This document shows positions 1 to 11,783 of a stretch of DNA of 64,000 nucleotides, piece by piece. Position 1 is the first letter of the stretch; each line of letters begins with the position of its first letter. This stretch comes from Nephrocerus scutellatus (lineage: Eukaryota > Arthropoda > Insecta > Diptera > Pipunculidae): positions 29,933,462-29,997,461 of the forward strand of contig OX352763.1 in the NCBI GenBank assembly GCA_947095585.1, in the 5' to 3' direction. The position numbers were made by a program, and so were the translations under genes. The notes beneath the pieces were generated by a model that made no database searches, had not been told where the DNA came from, and was given only the letters and a program-made list of their open reading frames with translations.

Positions 1-184
1 GTTGTCAGATTTAAAAAATTCAAAAACATTTGAAAATAAGATTTTCTTTTGATTTTTTTATTGAAAAAATTAATAGAATTTTGTTTTTACTTTATAGTAG
101 AAGTATAGTTATTATGTAAAAGAAAATTAAAGGCTTGTTTTCCAACACCTACTAAACGAATGCATGAAATTTTTAACAGTCCAG

Positions 185-430
185 AATAAATTTGTCAAAA
201 GTTTAATAGATCGACGCGGAATTAAAAAATGTCGTTCCTCACTTACAATCGGCGCTGTAGCCGCAATATTCTCAGCCCTGCTTCAGATGCACATAAATGC
301 GAGTAAAACGAAGTACATGGCCAAATGGCGAAAAATTTCACTCGCAGCCGCAATATTCTCTACCGGCCCTTCTTCGACTGCACATAAATGAGAGCAACCC
401 AAAGTACCTGGCCACGTAAAAGTAACAACA
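185..430 (+). mobile_element. Mosaic of mariner and LINE-B scraps
   Basis: Two similar blocks sit side by side. Each holds a scrap reading 'gccgcaatattctc', which also occurs in the mariner transposase near 16.33 kb. Each is followed by 'gcacataaatg.gag', the LINE-B reverse transcriptase stretch coding LHINESKTKY near 23.93 kb. The alternation mariner-LINE-mariner-LINE suggests a short duplicated chimera rather than one simple insertion. No open frame of function remains. The comparison was made by eye against the better copies in this window. Confidence 0.55.
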
Positions 431-910
431 TTGATCCACCAATTAAGATAATGGAGGGCGACTTTTAAGTGGTGCAATCCTTTAACTATCTCGGGCCAAT
501 TGTTGCACCCGATAACAGCATGCAATCAGAAATACGCATGATGTTGCCAACAATGCCTACTTTAGTCTGTCAAAGGCAAGACTCTTCAAATGCAGGAATT
601 AAACCAAACTGGTGTGTAAGACAATGGTTATATCAATACTTACATATGGACCCGAGTCCTTGGTGCTTAGCAAAAAGCCGCATTCGAGAGGATAGTTTTA
701 CCGAGTAATGTTGGCCCCATATGTGAGAAAGGAAGATTCCGAAGTCTTTATAAAAAGGTTTGCAGAACACCTACTGAACATGAACGAAGAGGATCCTGCC
801 TGGAAAGTCCTTTGCGGTAGGATTTGTTGGAGACGAAAATGAGGAGGGCCAAGACTACACTGGAAAGACGGCGTAGATCAAGACACCAGGAGTTGAGGGA
901 TGCCGAATTG
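370..910 (+). pseudogene. LINE-B 3' fragment (reverse transcriptase C-terminus)
   Basis: This is a decayed piece of a non-LTR retrotransposon polyprotein, colinear with the LINE-B copy at about 23.93-24.45 kb. Recognisable segments include 'QSFNYLG', 'NSMQSEIRM' (compare NST.EIRAQ in the other copy) and a terminal 'GRPRLHWKDGVDQD', which resembles the conserved C-terminal tail seen after LINE reverse transcriptases (RGRPxxRWxDGV). Stops and frameshifts interrupt every frame. Only the region after the catalytic YxDD motif survives, consistent with 5' truncation. The clade is uncertain; RTE-like is the best guess. Confidence 0.7.
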
Positions 911-2940
911 AATGAGTTTTTTTTATATTCTCAATAATGGTACAACTACCAGATTATTCAGTGAATTATTGTCTTTTGAAGTCGTATATACAGAAAATCA
1001 AAATAACATAAAAAAGAAATAAAAGTAACGATATAATAAAATATATAAAAGAAACAATAGTAATAATAAATAAATTAACTATAATTAAAATAAAACAACC
1101 CATAAAAATTAAAATTTTTTAATGTAAATTCTCTAATAACCAAAAGTATACTGAATTTCACTATAAATGCTAAATATAAAAACACATACGAAGCACTGCA
1201 ACCCAACAAAAAAACAACCCCAATCGTAAAGCAAGCAGCACTGCCCACAGCGCACAACGCACACATAATTATATTATGAAATGGTCTTATGTCGGGGCAG
1301 CACTCGATCACACTCAAATAGAAGGTATTGTCCCCGGAAATATACATGTGTGTGCAAAATGTTAATAAAATCGGGCTTAATGAAGTGTGTTAAAAATTGA
1401 TCACGAGATCATGCCCACCCGCCAGCCAGCCAGCCAGCTGTTTAGATCATGAGCATTAAAAGACCTTGAACGGATAGTTATTCAACTCATCATTAACTTT
1501 TATAAAGTTAATAATTTTTTTTCTCAATGTTTTCTTAATGTACTTAGTAGAGCTTGAAATTGGGACCGGTGGAGATATTTCTTGCGGAAAGCCATGGTTG
1601 GACTGGGTTGTTTATTTTTAATTTATTTGCTTACCAAAATAAAAATCTTAGCAAGTGTTGCTCGTAATAAATAAATATCTTACTTACTATACTAGTTGTG
1701 ACTAGTATACTAACCTACGTTGGGTTACACAATTATTACAATAATTTTTCTTTCGCTTGCTTGGATCTGAATAATTTCGATGAAGATGATCTATGTTCTA
1801 TTGAAATAAAAAAATATACGAAAAGCATACTTTAAATTAATTGCTACTCAAGTTTTACGTCAGTTACTAATCGTCAAATATTAATCATGAAAATTCTTGC
1901 AATTGGCAATGCCTTAAGTTGTAACCATACCAGGCATACTAGATACTACTGAACTGACATTAAAGTGTTTCTCCCAAAATGAGTAATCGGATAAAAAATA
2001 TGGCAGACGGACGACGACGACATGCCGACGACTACATAATAAAAGTCGTAGTCATGCCGAGCCGATTACCGGTCCCGAACCCAAGCAGTGCCCATTATAA
2101 CAATGTTAATAAAACGATTTGCAAAGTCAACACACAGCTTTAACTTGAACAGCCAGCAATCATCGTTGTTCGTGGCACTGGCAGTGGCATGCGTTTTATT
2201 CGTTTCTTTTCGTTATGTTTCGTTTTGTCGCAGGCACACTCATTCAACTCAGTCAGTCAGCTGGGCTGTGTTTGCTTTTTCCTTTTCACTCGTTTTCTGT
2301 GCGCCGCATACGAATTAAAAGGGTGAGTGTGAGTAGTAAGTAGTAGGTGAGTTTTCTGAATCGGCTTTGTTGCTCTACTTACTTGCTTGCTGAAATAAAT
2401 GTATGACGACGGCACGTCGATGACGACGTTGGCGATAGCGATGAGCAAGCAACAGCACGAAACCCGAAACGTATGGTGCTTTCTTTTCACACGGCTTCAT
2501 TATTATTTCTGTACTAGATTTGTGTTGTGTCATTCGTGGTGGTTTCACAGACACAGCACGGAGCAACAGAGCTTGTTTCGTTTTGTCATACATTGCTTTG
2601 CATATCCATTCGGCTCTTCTCATTTATCAAGAGTCATCAGCATCACCCTAACAATGATTGAGGGTCGGTCGGTCTCCCTCGCTGCTATTGTAATTTAAGT
2701 AGTAGATTAACGACATGATAATAAGTAAGTAAGCATTTAAGCGTTAAATAAGAGCATGAGTTGTAGATTTTTCTTGTTGATGTTTTGTAGTGGTTTGGGA
2801 ATTAGGATTGATTAGTTATTTCGGAGTCTTCCTAATTAATCGCTCGGAAAATAAATGAAAAGTAAAAGTAGGTAAAGTTTTTTAAGTGAAATTTCTTTGC
2901 TGAGGGGGTGGGGGGCTACAATTTTCAAGCGTTACGCGTA
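911..2940. other. Non-coding AT-rich stretch
   Basis: No convincing gene is visible. Around 1345-1450 there is a minus-orientation scrap of the repeat family seen at 56.5-57.7 kb ('aaaattgatcac', 'ccagccagccagcc'). The part from about 1.5 to 2.9 kb looks single-copy within this window and contains a UTR-like stretch (2.05-2.7 kb). The short frames there have no recognisable domain and overlap one another on both strands. Confidence 0.5.
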
Positions 2941-3034
2941 AGGAAAATTCCGTTTGTGTTACAAAAATTCCGATCGCATGATGGGAATTGATACGTACAT
3001 GGTGAGGGCACCGGTAGATAAGATGAGCATTGTT

Positions 3035-3740
3035 TTTTTTAAAGGGTTTTTGGCGTTTTTTTTGGGTGGGGTTTTGGGTGGTCTTTTGAGGTCCTTTTGA
3101 GGGTCCTTAAAGCAATCTTTTGGGGTTCTTTTGAGGGTCTTTTGGGGGTCTTTTGAGGGACATTTGAGGGTCATTTGGAGGTCCTTAGGGATCTTTTGGG
3201 GATATTTTGAAAGTCTTCTTGGTCTTTTGGGATCTTTTTGGCAGTTTTCTGGGGTATTTTTGGGGGTCCATTGGGGGTATTTTGAGTGTTGTAAGGGTGC
3301 TTTGGGGGTCTTTCGATGATCTTTTGGGGGGTTTTTGGAGGTCTTTGTGGTCTATTGGGGATCTTTTGGGCTAATTTGAAGGTCTTGTAGTTTTTTTGGG
3401 GATCTTTTTGGAAATATTTTTGAGATTTTTTTGTTCTATTGGGGATATTTTGAGGGTCTGCTAAGAGTGGTTTTGTGGTCTTTTGGGAGCCTTTTGAGGT
3501 CTTTCAGTGGCTTTTTGGGGGTCTTTTGATATTATTTTAGGAATCTTTTTGGGTTCTATTGGGGCTATTTTGAGGGTCTGTTAAGGGTGCTTTGGGGGTC
3601 TTTTGAGGGTCTTTTGGAAGCCTTTTGAGGTCTTCCAATGGCTTTTTGTGGGTCTTTTGATAGTATTTTAGGGGTCTCTTTGGGATATTTTTTGCGCGTT
3701 TGTGGGTCTTTTGATGGTCTTTTGCGCGTTTTAATCAGCA
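3035..3740 (+). repeat. GT-rich minisatellite, locus 1
   Basis: About 700 bp are built from degenerate units of roughly 10-11 bp of the form TTTTGGGGGTC or TTTTGAGGGTC. The plus strand is almost free of A-C mixtures and strongly GT-rich. The opposite strand reads as spurious K-D-P-Q-K-rich peptides. The same family recurs at 22.1, 36.8 and (inverted) 63.3 kb. Unit spacing is irregular, so a single exact period cannot be given by eye. Confidence 0.85.
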
Positions 3741-3879
3741 TCAGCAAAACCACACAACAATTTATGACTTTAGTCCTTGTTTTTTTAGTCCATTAGTTTT
3801 GTTTTAAAATAATTTTTTTTATTAATTTCATCGTAATATCGGCCACAACGGCAACTGCAACTGCAAACAGAAGATGGCA

Positions 3880-4115
3880 GGTTTACATTTCAGTACGATG
3901 GCGCATCATGTCATACCGACATTTGAGTTGGCTTCGAAACGTGCCAGTTCTAACGTGGCCTGCAAATAGTCCGGACCTGTCTCCAATTGAGACAATGGGA
4001 CATCATTCATAGAGTGGGAGGAACCCGCGATTTTCCGGCTTTCGCCATTAAGCATGCTCGTAATGATATTCTTGTCAGGCATTCCTCTCTTTCGAGAGTA
4101 AACCCCCCCAGCCCC
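3880..4115 (+). pseudogene. Tc1-like transposase C-terminal remnant
   Basis: Read on the plus strand, the stretch near 3890-3920 gives 'FQYDGASCHT'. This corresponds to the second catalytic aspartate block of Tc1/mariner transposases (FQxDxAxxH). About 20 codons later, at 3953-3997, comes 'TWPANSPDLSPIETM', the hallmark W-P-x-x-S-P-D-L-x-P-I-E block carrying the third acidic residue (E). One base later the frame slips, with the continuation 'WDIIH' in the next frame. The first catalytic D and the HTH domain are absent. It is a truncated, frameshifted fossil. Confidence 0.8.
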
Positions 4116-4224
4116 CACGTTGCATCCCCAGAACGAGCTGGGTCCCCAACCAAAGTTATTGTCCTCGGATCTGTCAAACCTTGCGGTCAAACCTGGCCCG
4201 CGGTCACGGACAATTCCCGTGGTA

Positions 4225-4640
4225 TTAAAGGCGATCTTATTTATGGAAAACATTTACCAACCGATTTTTATGAAATTTTCAATGTATATTATTGGCAGGT
4301 GGAGGATGGCTAAAGGCTATAGTACACCTCCCTCTTCCGCCTCTCTAGGGGTTTGAAATGTAGAATGTTAATATCATCCAAATTTACAAACCGATTTTAA
4401 TGAAATTTTCAATGTATATTATTGGCAGGTGGAGGATGCTTATAGGCTATAATACACCTCCCCCTTCCGCATCTCTGGGAGTGTAAAATGTAAAATGTTA
4501 ATATCAGCCAAATTTACAAACCGATTTTATGAAATGTTCAATGTATATTATTGGCAGGTGGCGAAACGTTATAGGCTGTAGTAACCACCCTCACCCCCAC
4601 CTTAACAGTCTCTGAGGGGGAAATGTAAATTGTTAATATC
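4225..4640. repeat. Tandem repeat, ~130-bp unit, 3+ copies
   Basis: The segment 'aaaccgatttt..tgaaat.ttcaatgtatattattggcaggtgg' begins near 4259, 4390 and 4520, giving a period of about 130 bp. Each unit ends with a CT-rich 'acacctccc.cttccgc' and an 'aaatgtaaaatgttaatatcag.c' tail. The same tail appears at about 10.26 kb inside a Helitron-like segment. This suggests that the array belongs to a mobile repeat rather than to local slippage. Confidence 0.8.
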
Positions 4641-4779
4641 TGTCACATTAACCAAACGATCCCTCCACGGATGTAAAATGTTAACACCAGCCACATATTT
4701 CAATCTTTTATTCAAATTTCGTATGAAGAAATGTTAACTAAGCCAACTATTTAGCGTTTGGGTCGTACTTCTTCTAATA

Positions 4780-7050
4780 TCTTGCACTTTGTTTTCAGTG
4801 CAATAAAATATTAACAACAAGTAACGAGTAGTAGTTAGTGGCAAAGGCAAGACACCCAATTCACTCGCAGCAATGGTTCACCACTGTACGACGCCGCCGT
4901 CGTGGTGAAATGTGGAAATTTACTATGCAGATTCTGCAGCAGGTAGCAGATCAACCAACGCAGCATCACCATACACCACTTTACCACCTCCTGTCTAGCA
5001 ACTTGCAAGTTGTCCTATCGTCTATTTTGGCCTTCGTGTTGTTGTTTCCCCTTTATTTTGTGTTATTTATGTGATTTATAGCCATCCTCGAGCGAGCCGA
5101 TTCCTAGTAAACACCAGTACGGATACGCAGGAAGTATGAATGTGATTTTTCGAAATTTGAGATACTTTTAAGCCCAAGAGCGCGCATGCATGGTAACACA
5201 AAGTGTAACAAACATCGAAACGATACAACTCTTTTGCGTGCGTCTGGTCGTACGTACCACGACGACGATAGAACCTGTGCGGTTGGTTTAGTTCCGTTTA
5301 CAATACAACTTGAATCATGCATAGCATTGGTTTTAGTACGAATTGTAAGAGTAGTATAGTGCCAGTTGCGGTGTCGCAGCGGAATTTGGAAACAATATTA
5401 TATTTGCAAAGGATTTTTCTACGCTAAACGGCACATCGACATCTATCAACCAGTGAGCAAGAGAAACAAAACAAACCAACGGGCCACTAGATCAAGACTC
5501 CCAATCCCAAGTTAGCTAAAGAGAGAGAGGTTTGCTATCAGGTCTGGTCTTTGTCCGTCTGAGGAGGGGGCTGTCTGGCTGGCGCTGGATGGCTGGATTG
5601 TTGGATGCTGTGAGATAATGACAGCAAACACAAAAGGCAAAAAATCTGTGCCGTGCAAATGCCATTCATTCAACACACAGCTCCTTTTGCTCATTCGTAA
5701 TCCGCCAGCGAGTTGTGTTGCTGCTCCATCGCATTCAGCTCCAGTCTTTACAGTGCAGTACATATTTAACATACGGACATTTATTGTAGCTGCCGTCCCA
5801 TCCGTTTTGTCTCTGTTAAGGCCGACGCTGACGCTGACGCACTGTAGTGCCTGGTTAGGCTACTAGCTAGCTAGTGCTAGTGCACGAAGAAGAATTGATT
5901 GACAGCGCCGCCAGCTTGTGCTTCGGACGCTCTTATCGGTGGGCTAAAGTGTGGCGAATTTGTGGGGAGTTCTTTTTTGTCGTCTTCTTGGTGTTGTTGT
6001 TGATTTTATTTCGGGTAAGAGCTGCAAGTTGTTGGGAATCGCGAGAGAAAGACATCATTAGATTATTGAGATAATTGAGCGCTCTTCTCCATATTTGATT
6101 AGAAAGAAACTTTTAAGTAATTTCTTCAGACAGTTATGGTCGTCTAGTTGTTCCAGCTGGTGATCCTCATAGTGAATGAACGTGTGCTACTTTGATGTTT
6201 GGTGTAGTCAATAGTGAAGAGTGTACAAGTGACAGGAGGCAGATACGATAGTGTATCTATAGTGTTTGTTTGAGTGTTATAAGTGTTTTCTTTTTTTTGT
6301 TGCTGCAAGACGTGACCCACACCAATGTGTTCAGTGAGTGAGTGAGTGAACCACGAGCCGAATTTATTGTTAGTCAGTGTTGTGTGCAGTTTTTTGTCAG
6401 CCCGGAATTAGCGAAATTAACATCGCCGGCCGTTGCTTTTAGGATTTTCTGCTCTCTTGTGCCGGATTGGAATTGTACTGCAATCGCAATTGCAACTACA
6501 TACTTGTACCTAGATACATTGCTCTCCCCTCATTCTAGCCACTGGATGAGAACAACGTAATCTTTAGCTTAAGAGTTCATATGTGTGTATTCATTGTGAT
6601 GTGATGACGATGTGCCCCTCACCCCCCCCCCCCATCCTCTTTACGACAACGCGAATACAGAGTAGGTAGGTAAGTGAGCGCGACGCTCGCTGGTTTTTGC
6701 ACTGAACATTGCCGGGCCGGGTCGTCTGAGAATTTCGTTGCAAAGTTTTTAATTAAGTCGGTCGGAAATTCATATTTAATATTAAAATTTTTAACTTGAT
6801 GTGAAGGTGCAGTGTAGTTTGTTTTTAGTGCCAACAGTGTTTTGTTCTTGAAACAATTGCCAGTCTATTGTCTTTTCAAAAAGGCACAGCACAAATAAAC
6901 AGCAAAATATAGCAAATATAACCAAAAAGAAAAACAAATAATCAAAACAAAGAGAAACAGGCAGATAAATTGTGCAAACACATTAAACAAAGGAGGTGGA
7001 GGAGTAAAAACCAAAAAAAACCATAAAAGGCATACGTATTCTTCTTACCG
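4780..7050 (+). other. TE-free, UTR-like region upstream of a candidate first coding exon
   Basis: This stretch lacks recognisable transposon sequence. It carries AGTG-, CAA- and CAG-rich composition of the kind common in long fly 5' UTRs, and a 'tttgttttcag' acceptor-like string at about 4.8 kb. Several Inr-like TCAGT strings occur (for example 6328 and 6375), but no unambiguous TATA box or start site can be called. Short ATG frames (such as 6342-6560) show no domain and would be upstream ORFs if transcribed. Function as promoter or 5' UTR is inferred from position ahead of the ATG and splice donor at 7051-7095. Confidence 0.35.
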
Positions 7051-7089
7051 ATGAGGCTCCTTAACGAGAGAAAAATGAATCGTTTTAAG
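7051..7089 (+). CDS. Candidate short first coding exon (13 codons)
   Basis: ATG at 7051 opens a frame reading MRLLNERKMNRFK and ends at 7089 exactly before GTTAGT, a plausible 5' splice site (AAG|GTTAGT), leaving the intron in phase 0. A second in-frame ATG at 7075 has the better fly start context (AAAAATG) and could be the real start. Unspliced, the frame meets TAG after five intronic codons, so it only makes sense as a spliced exon. I do not recognise the peptide, and 13 residues are too few for homology. The following sequence fills with transposons, as expected for a long first intron. RNA evidence is absent, so this is a hypothesis. Confidence 0.3.
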
Positions 7090-7095
7090 GTTAGT
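7090..7095 (+). promoter_or_regulatory. Candidate 5' splice site GTTAGT
   Basis: AAG|GTTAGT matches the GTRAGT donor consensus except for T at intron position 3. It follows an ATG-initiated open frame with no intervening stop. It is on the same strand as the acceptor/donor pair at 33815|33816. Confidence 0.35.
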
Positions 7096-7139
7096 GTGGT
7101 TTTATAGACTTTATATTTTCAAAAGTAGTAAATAATTCA

Positions 7140-8780
7140 CATGAAATTTTACTGGATTGTAGGGCTAACTGAAAGTTTCCCACTCCCATGTGTTGGGCAA
7201 TACTGGAAATCAGGGCTGCCATAAATAATTTGATAATGCTAAGGAAACAGGAATATCTCTGGAATGATAGGTAGTACTAATTTGGTAAATATCTGTAATA
7301 AAGCAGAATTAAATTGTCTAAATGTTCTTGCACAACATTTGTTTACTTAGGGACGCTATCTACACCAACATAACAATTTAAAAAAAAATCGCACTATCTA
7401 AACAAATATGACACTAGAACATGTCGACAATTTAATTTTGCGTTATTCGAGATACCAACCAAATTTGTAGTATCTTTCCACAGATATTTCGATTTTCTTA
7501 AAATTCGTTATATAGATACAGGGGTGTCCAAAAAGATGTTACCACTTATATGGGATTGACTTTTATTTATTTATTTTAATAACATAATAACTAACACACA
7601 CTACATACGTCCAAATGAAGCTGCAGCACCTTCGACCTGTACTTATTGGTTCTCAACGCATGTGCGAAGTCTTTTCACCATACTGGCCGTAGCTCGTCTA
7701 CAGATGGTATAGAGCTGACATTTGTCGTTAATCGTTCAGTAGGTTTTGTAGGTTTGGGAATGCACCGTTCGACTGCCCAGCGCCCTCCTTCAGGCTGTGG
7801 GGCGGTGTAAGAACGGTCACCTCTTAGCCCCTTTGGAGTTTTCAACACGAGGTCTTTGCCGTACTGTGTTCTTCGTTTCATCTATCTCCCTTCTCGCTTG
7901 GGCGGGCTCTTTGCCCTGCACCAGGAGGCGGAGGTAGAGTTTTATCCCAGCGAGGCTGTCCCTTTAGTGGAGGAGGTGGACCCTCCGTTTTTAGATTTTG
8001 GTTGGACATCCTTGGACATCGACTGCCCCAGTTTCCCCCTTACCAAGCTCCACCATTGCCCATCGTTGGCCTTGGGATTCGTATTAAGTTCCAATGTAAT
8101 TTCCTATTTTTTCCACGTCAGAATATTCTATATTTTCCGAAAAATGTCCACCAAACACAGTCCATATATATTTTAATAAGTCATTCATTGTTGATGCAAT
8201 CATGCGTCCAACACAACTGCACAGTGCACACAAAACGAATAAGTAACACGAATGCACACATTTTCTCTCAATTACAAATTGAAATGATTTTTTTTTTCTT
8301 CGCAAGTTCAATGAACTGCGCAACGTTGTTTTACATAGATTTGACCTGACCTAAAATACAAAATCATTTTTGTATGTGGAACAAATTCAACAGAGTTATA
8401 ATTGAGAGTGGCAGCGTAGGAAGAGGCAACAGAGTAGCAATGTCGCTTTCAACTTGTAAGCAGTGGTGCCGTTTTATATTTTGTGAACGGAGTATATTAC
8501 AAACCTAAAGGGAGTATAATGAATATGCGACAATTTTTTTTTTAAATTTCCCGTGGGGGAGCGGACAAAAAGGCTATATACTAGCTGTTCGGGGGCGCTT
8601 CGCTAGCCGCACAGCCAGTGCAATTAAAGTAATGTGTGTTCTTATTCTAGAATCTAGACTCTAGATTCTTAAAAACATAAAAATGTGTATGGGTTCTTAA
8701 ATATGATGGCTTCGTTTTCGGTCGCCAAATTGAGGCTAGTTCTTTATACATACAAATTACGAAGAACTTATGAACATCTT
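7140..8780. other. Unresolved intronic stretch
   Basis: No gene is recognised. The portion 7.56-8.37 kb has a higher-complexity look and short frames on both strands without domains. It may be an old transposon, but I could not place it. A GC-rich 'ctagctgttcgggggcgcttcgctagc' type motif at about 8.58 kb resembles repeats often adjacent to Helitron ends. A perfect 21-bp palindrome lies at 8649-8669. Confidence 0.35.
8649..8669. repeat. Perfect 21-bp palindrome
   Basis: The arms AGAATCTAGA and TCTAGATTCT are exact reverse complements separated by one C. It is small and unconserved as far as can be seen here. Confidence 0.8.
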
Positions 8781-8784
8781 AAAA

Positions 8785-9115
8785 ATAATAATATTCGGCG
8801 CGACAGACCATTGCGGTCCAAGGCCTAGTTTCTGGCGACCATTTGTTTTACGCATGTATATTTTTGAACACAAATGGAAGGGACCTGAAATTTAATGGTG
8901 GATACGAACGGCGAATTAAGAAGCTTTCCGTGACAAGTTATTACTCTCGGAACGTTTGTCACCCATTCGAGAGAGGTGGGACACCGTGAAAATACTTTTG
9001 GTGTCACTGGGATTCGGACCACGAACCACGAAAAAGAATAATAGCTCCTTGACCAAAGTTTCCGTCCAACCCCTTACATAATATGGTGGTACATATTTGT
9101 TTGTTTTCTTTAAAT
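8785..9115 (-). mobile_element. tRNA-derived SINE, copy 1 (head truncated)
   Basis: The plus strand begins 'aataataatattcggcgcgacagacca' and continues through 'gagaagctttccgtgaca', 'ctcggaacgtttgtcacccattcg' and 'gtgggacaccgtgaaa'. It ends at 'gggattcggaccacgaacc', the reverse complement of a degraded B box. This is colinear with the fuller copy at 27002-27300. The tRNA-like A-box side is replaced by unrelated sequence. The orientation of the SINE is minus, with an ATT-rich 3' tail at the left end. Confidence 0.75.
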
Positions 9116-9289
9116 ACCAAACAGGTGTGAAAAATTTCCATACGTTACTATTCAAAAATTCTTGAAAACATTATTGTAAAATTCTAAAAGCAATACGTAT
9201 GATGACTACTTCATCCAGGAGTCTGACCACTTTCAAAATATGGCGAAAATCTGCTCATCTTCATATATACCTATAAAACTGATTGTGCG

Positions 9290-9990
9290 TTTATATGTAA
9301 TCGCGCAACGCTTGCACCACTAGGCGTTCAAAGGCGTATTCAACGCATATGTTCGTTTGATGCTCCGATAAGTTTATCTCTTTTTGAGCCCGGTAGGTGG
9401 GGCTGGAGTGCAGATGTCATCACACCTAAAGACGTCATCATGTATCGAAGCCATATTCAGACTAAATGTTCGTTTGGTGCTCTGATTATTTTATGTTTTT
9501 TTTGAAGCAGTAGGTGGCGCTGGGGTGGGGGTATTTACAAAAACGTGGTCTAGCGTTTGGTCTGTTGGTGCATATCTTCGTTATCGCATCCCGCCTAAAC
9601 CACTGCAGATATTAAAGCCATATTTACACCGTATGTTTGATTGGTGCTTCTAAATTTTTACCTATTTTTTTAGTTCGGTAGGTGGCGCTGGAGTCGAGAT
9701 ATTCTTGAAAATATCATTATGCATATATGTATATCTAACCTCATCACGCCTAAACCACTGGACGTGTCGAAGCTATATTCACGCGCTAGAATCATCTGTC
9801 ATCTGGCATTAAATACGTCATCACGCTTAAGCTACTGGATGTATCAAAGCTATATTTACACCATATGTTTTCTTCATACTCCTATAAGTTCGCCTTTCTT
9901 TTTTGAACTCGGATACGGTGCTAGAGTGGAGATATTGTTGAATATGTTTGTAAGATCATCACAATTAAACCACTTGACATATTGTTTAGC
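9290..9990 (-). repeat. Diverged 117-bp-family minisatellite (inverted relative of 62-kb array)
   Basis: Repeated blocks contain 'catatgttcgtttg.tgctc.gata', 'ggtaggtggcgctgg' and 'catcacgcctaaaccactg'. These are the reverse complement of blocks in the regular array at 61972-62640 (GAGCACCAAACGAACATATG, GCGCCACCTA). Spacing between units here is irregular (about 127-157 bp), showing divergence and indels. The array runs directly into a Helitron-like segment at about 9988, which suggests that it is a structural part of that element. Confidence 0.7.
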
Positions 9991-10971
9991 TATATAAATA
10001 AAAATGAAAAATGCTGTTCGTTGATAAGCGCATCCATCACTAGAGAACAGCTGGACCAATTTGGATCATTTTTTAAATGTTCGTAATAGTCCGAGTAAGG
10101 TTTTTATGGGTTTTTATTGGAAAAGTTGCTCGGAAAATTGGAAAATTCGGGAAAACGGTTTTTTTTCCATGGAAATGAACTCAGGATTCGAACGATAGAT
10201 TTGCGTAATTTTTTTTTAGAAGTAATTTTTGTTGTATTTCTTGATTATAGGCTATGGAAAATGTAAAATGTTAATATCAGTACCACGATGGTAAGAGGAA
10301 GGCGGCGGTTCATGTGTGCTGGTAGTGAATCGCCCATGAACAGCTAGTTATGCTATAAAACCCTTACAAAAAGTTTCATGGTGATTGGTTGAACGGTTTT
10401 TCAGTCTTTATATACTTGTACATATTAGCTAATTTTGATTTTTTTTTCTTTTTGACATTTTTATTTCATGCTAATGACGTCATTTGATCTGCTTTGTTTC
10501 CATTGTTGTAGTTCTGCTCCTAAACTTGCTTTATCTTTTAATTTAATGCGATAGCTAGGCTTAAACAACCATGTTTTTAGTCAATATTTCTACAACCAAA
10601 TATTTGTATAACATACTTTTTCACTTCGAATGTATTTCTGTAGTATAAATGTATAAGATAACATATATAATACATTTTTCAATTAAATTTTAATTTCTCC
10701 ACAGAATACAAAATTCTCAAACTATGCTACAAAATCCAACTGGGAATACATTCGTTTTCATTGTGTATTATATATAAATTTGAATTAGCTTTATCTTTTA
10801 ATTTGGAAGCAAGAAAATCTATTGCAATACAATGATAAATTGTTTTATGACATCAAGTATGTATGTTAATATAATTTTTGGGAAATATTAAAAATCCTTC
10901 CAAACTAAAGCCTAAAAAACAGAAGAAATTGCGGAACAAAATTTCATATGTACGACGGGGGATGACGCTAG
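9988..10971 (+). mobile_element. Helitron-like non-autonomous element (candidate)
   Basis: The left side 'ctatataaataaaaatgaaaaatgctgttcg' followed by 'ccatcac..gaacagctggacca' resembles the 5' region of abundant insect Helitron-type repeats. The right side ends 'gatgacgctag' followed by T, compatible with the CTRR terminus and A/T target of Helitrons. I could not find a clean terminal hairpin upstream of CTAG. There is no Rep/helicase coding sequence, so it would be non-autonomous. The ends are provisional. Confidence 0.45.
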
Positions 10972-11783
10972 TTGATATTTCATAAGGAATGTTCAGGGAA
11001 CAATTTACGAAGCTATTATTCTATACATTATGTACACACTTAACATTTAAATGTAAAAAAATATTTTTTTGCAAATAATTTAATTATGTAATTTGAGATC
11101 GTTTCGATTTTATATTACTTCATAGTAGTAGTAGAATTAGGCCTTGATGTAGTATAGTAGTACGGTCAATTAAATAGGAGTATAAAATGTCAATTGCAGA
11201 AATTACAGCAGCACTGATTGTAATTTGTAACTTGTTAGTGGAATGTGCCTATTTTTTATGTAAAACATAGCAGTAACATTGTTCTCTCTCTTTCTTAATA
11301 CCACTCTGTATCGTGTTTCTTGCATTAAGTTAACAGAACGAGCAGAGTGGAACACCGAGCGAGACTTCATCCACACTACTGCTACTGCTACTGCACATGT
11401 TTGTTGTGGATTGTGGACTGTGGATTCGTGTTTTGTGGCTCTTTCTCCGCGAAAAAGTAGTGCACATTCATGGCTAATGCAATTCTGCTGTCAAGTTGAA
11501 AAACTTAACCTAGAGTGACGTTGGCGTGTTGGGTTGGTCGATTTTGTGGTGTGTCTTTGGTATACTGCAGAACTGTGTGGTCTGTTGTTTCATCAACACC
11601 CAAACAATGTTGTGCGTGTTTTTTATCAAAATGTTTGCTCTTTCTTTTTGTATGCTCATGTTTGCTGTGCTGACTTACATTAAGCTGGCATTTTACACTC
11701 AACTGCACTTTCTCTTGTATTTTTAGTTACATTTTCCATAAAAGTCTAATCACTGCGTTTCATTGATCTTCTATAAACAAGTA
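10972..11783. other. AT-rich non-coding stretch
   Basis: No gene or repeat could be assigned. The stretch at 11.28-11.73 kb is CT/TG-rich with short frames on both strands that lack domains. Confidence 0.4.

Noticed and set aside
2959..3753. K-D-P-Q-K-rich frames on the minus strand (also at 22.2, 36.8-37.9 kb)
   Set aside because: They are translations of the GT-rich minisatellite in one of several open frames; no codon bias, start context or non-repetitive domain.
4790..4800. Acceptor-like 'tttgttttcag' marking an exon start
   Set aside because: The motif is plausible, but no donor-bearing upstream exon or coding continuation can be shown; kept only as a remark.
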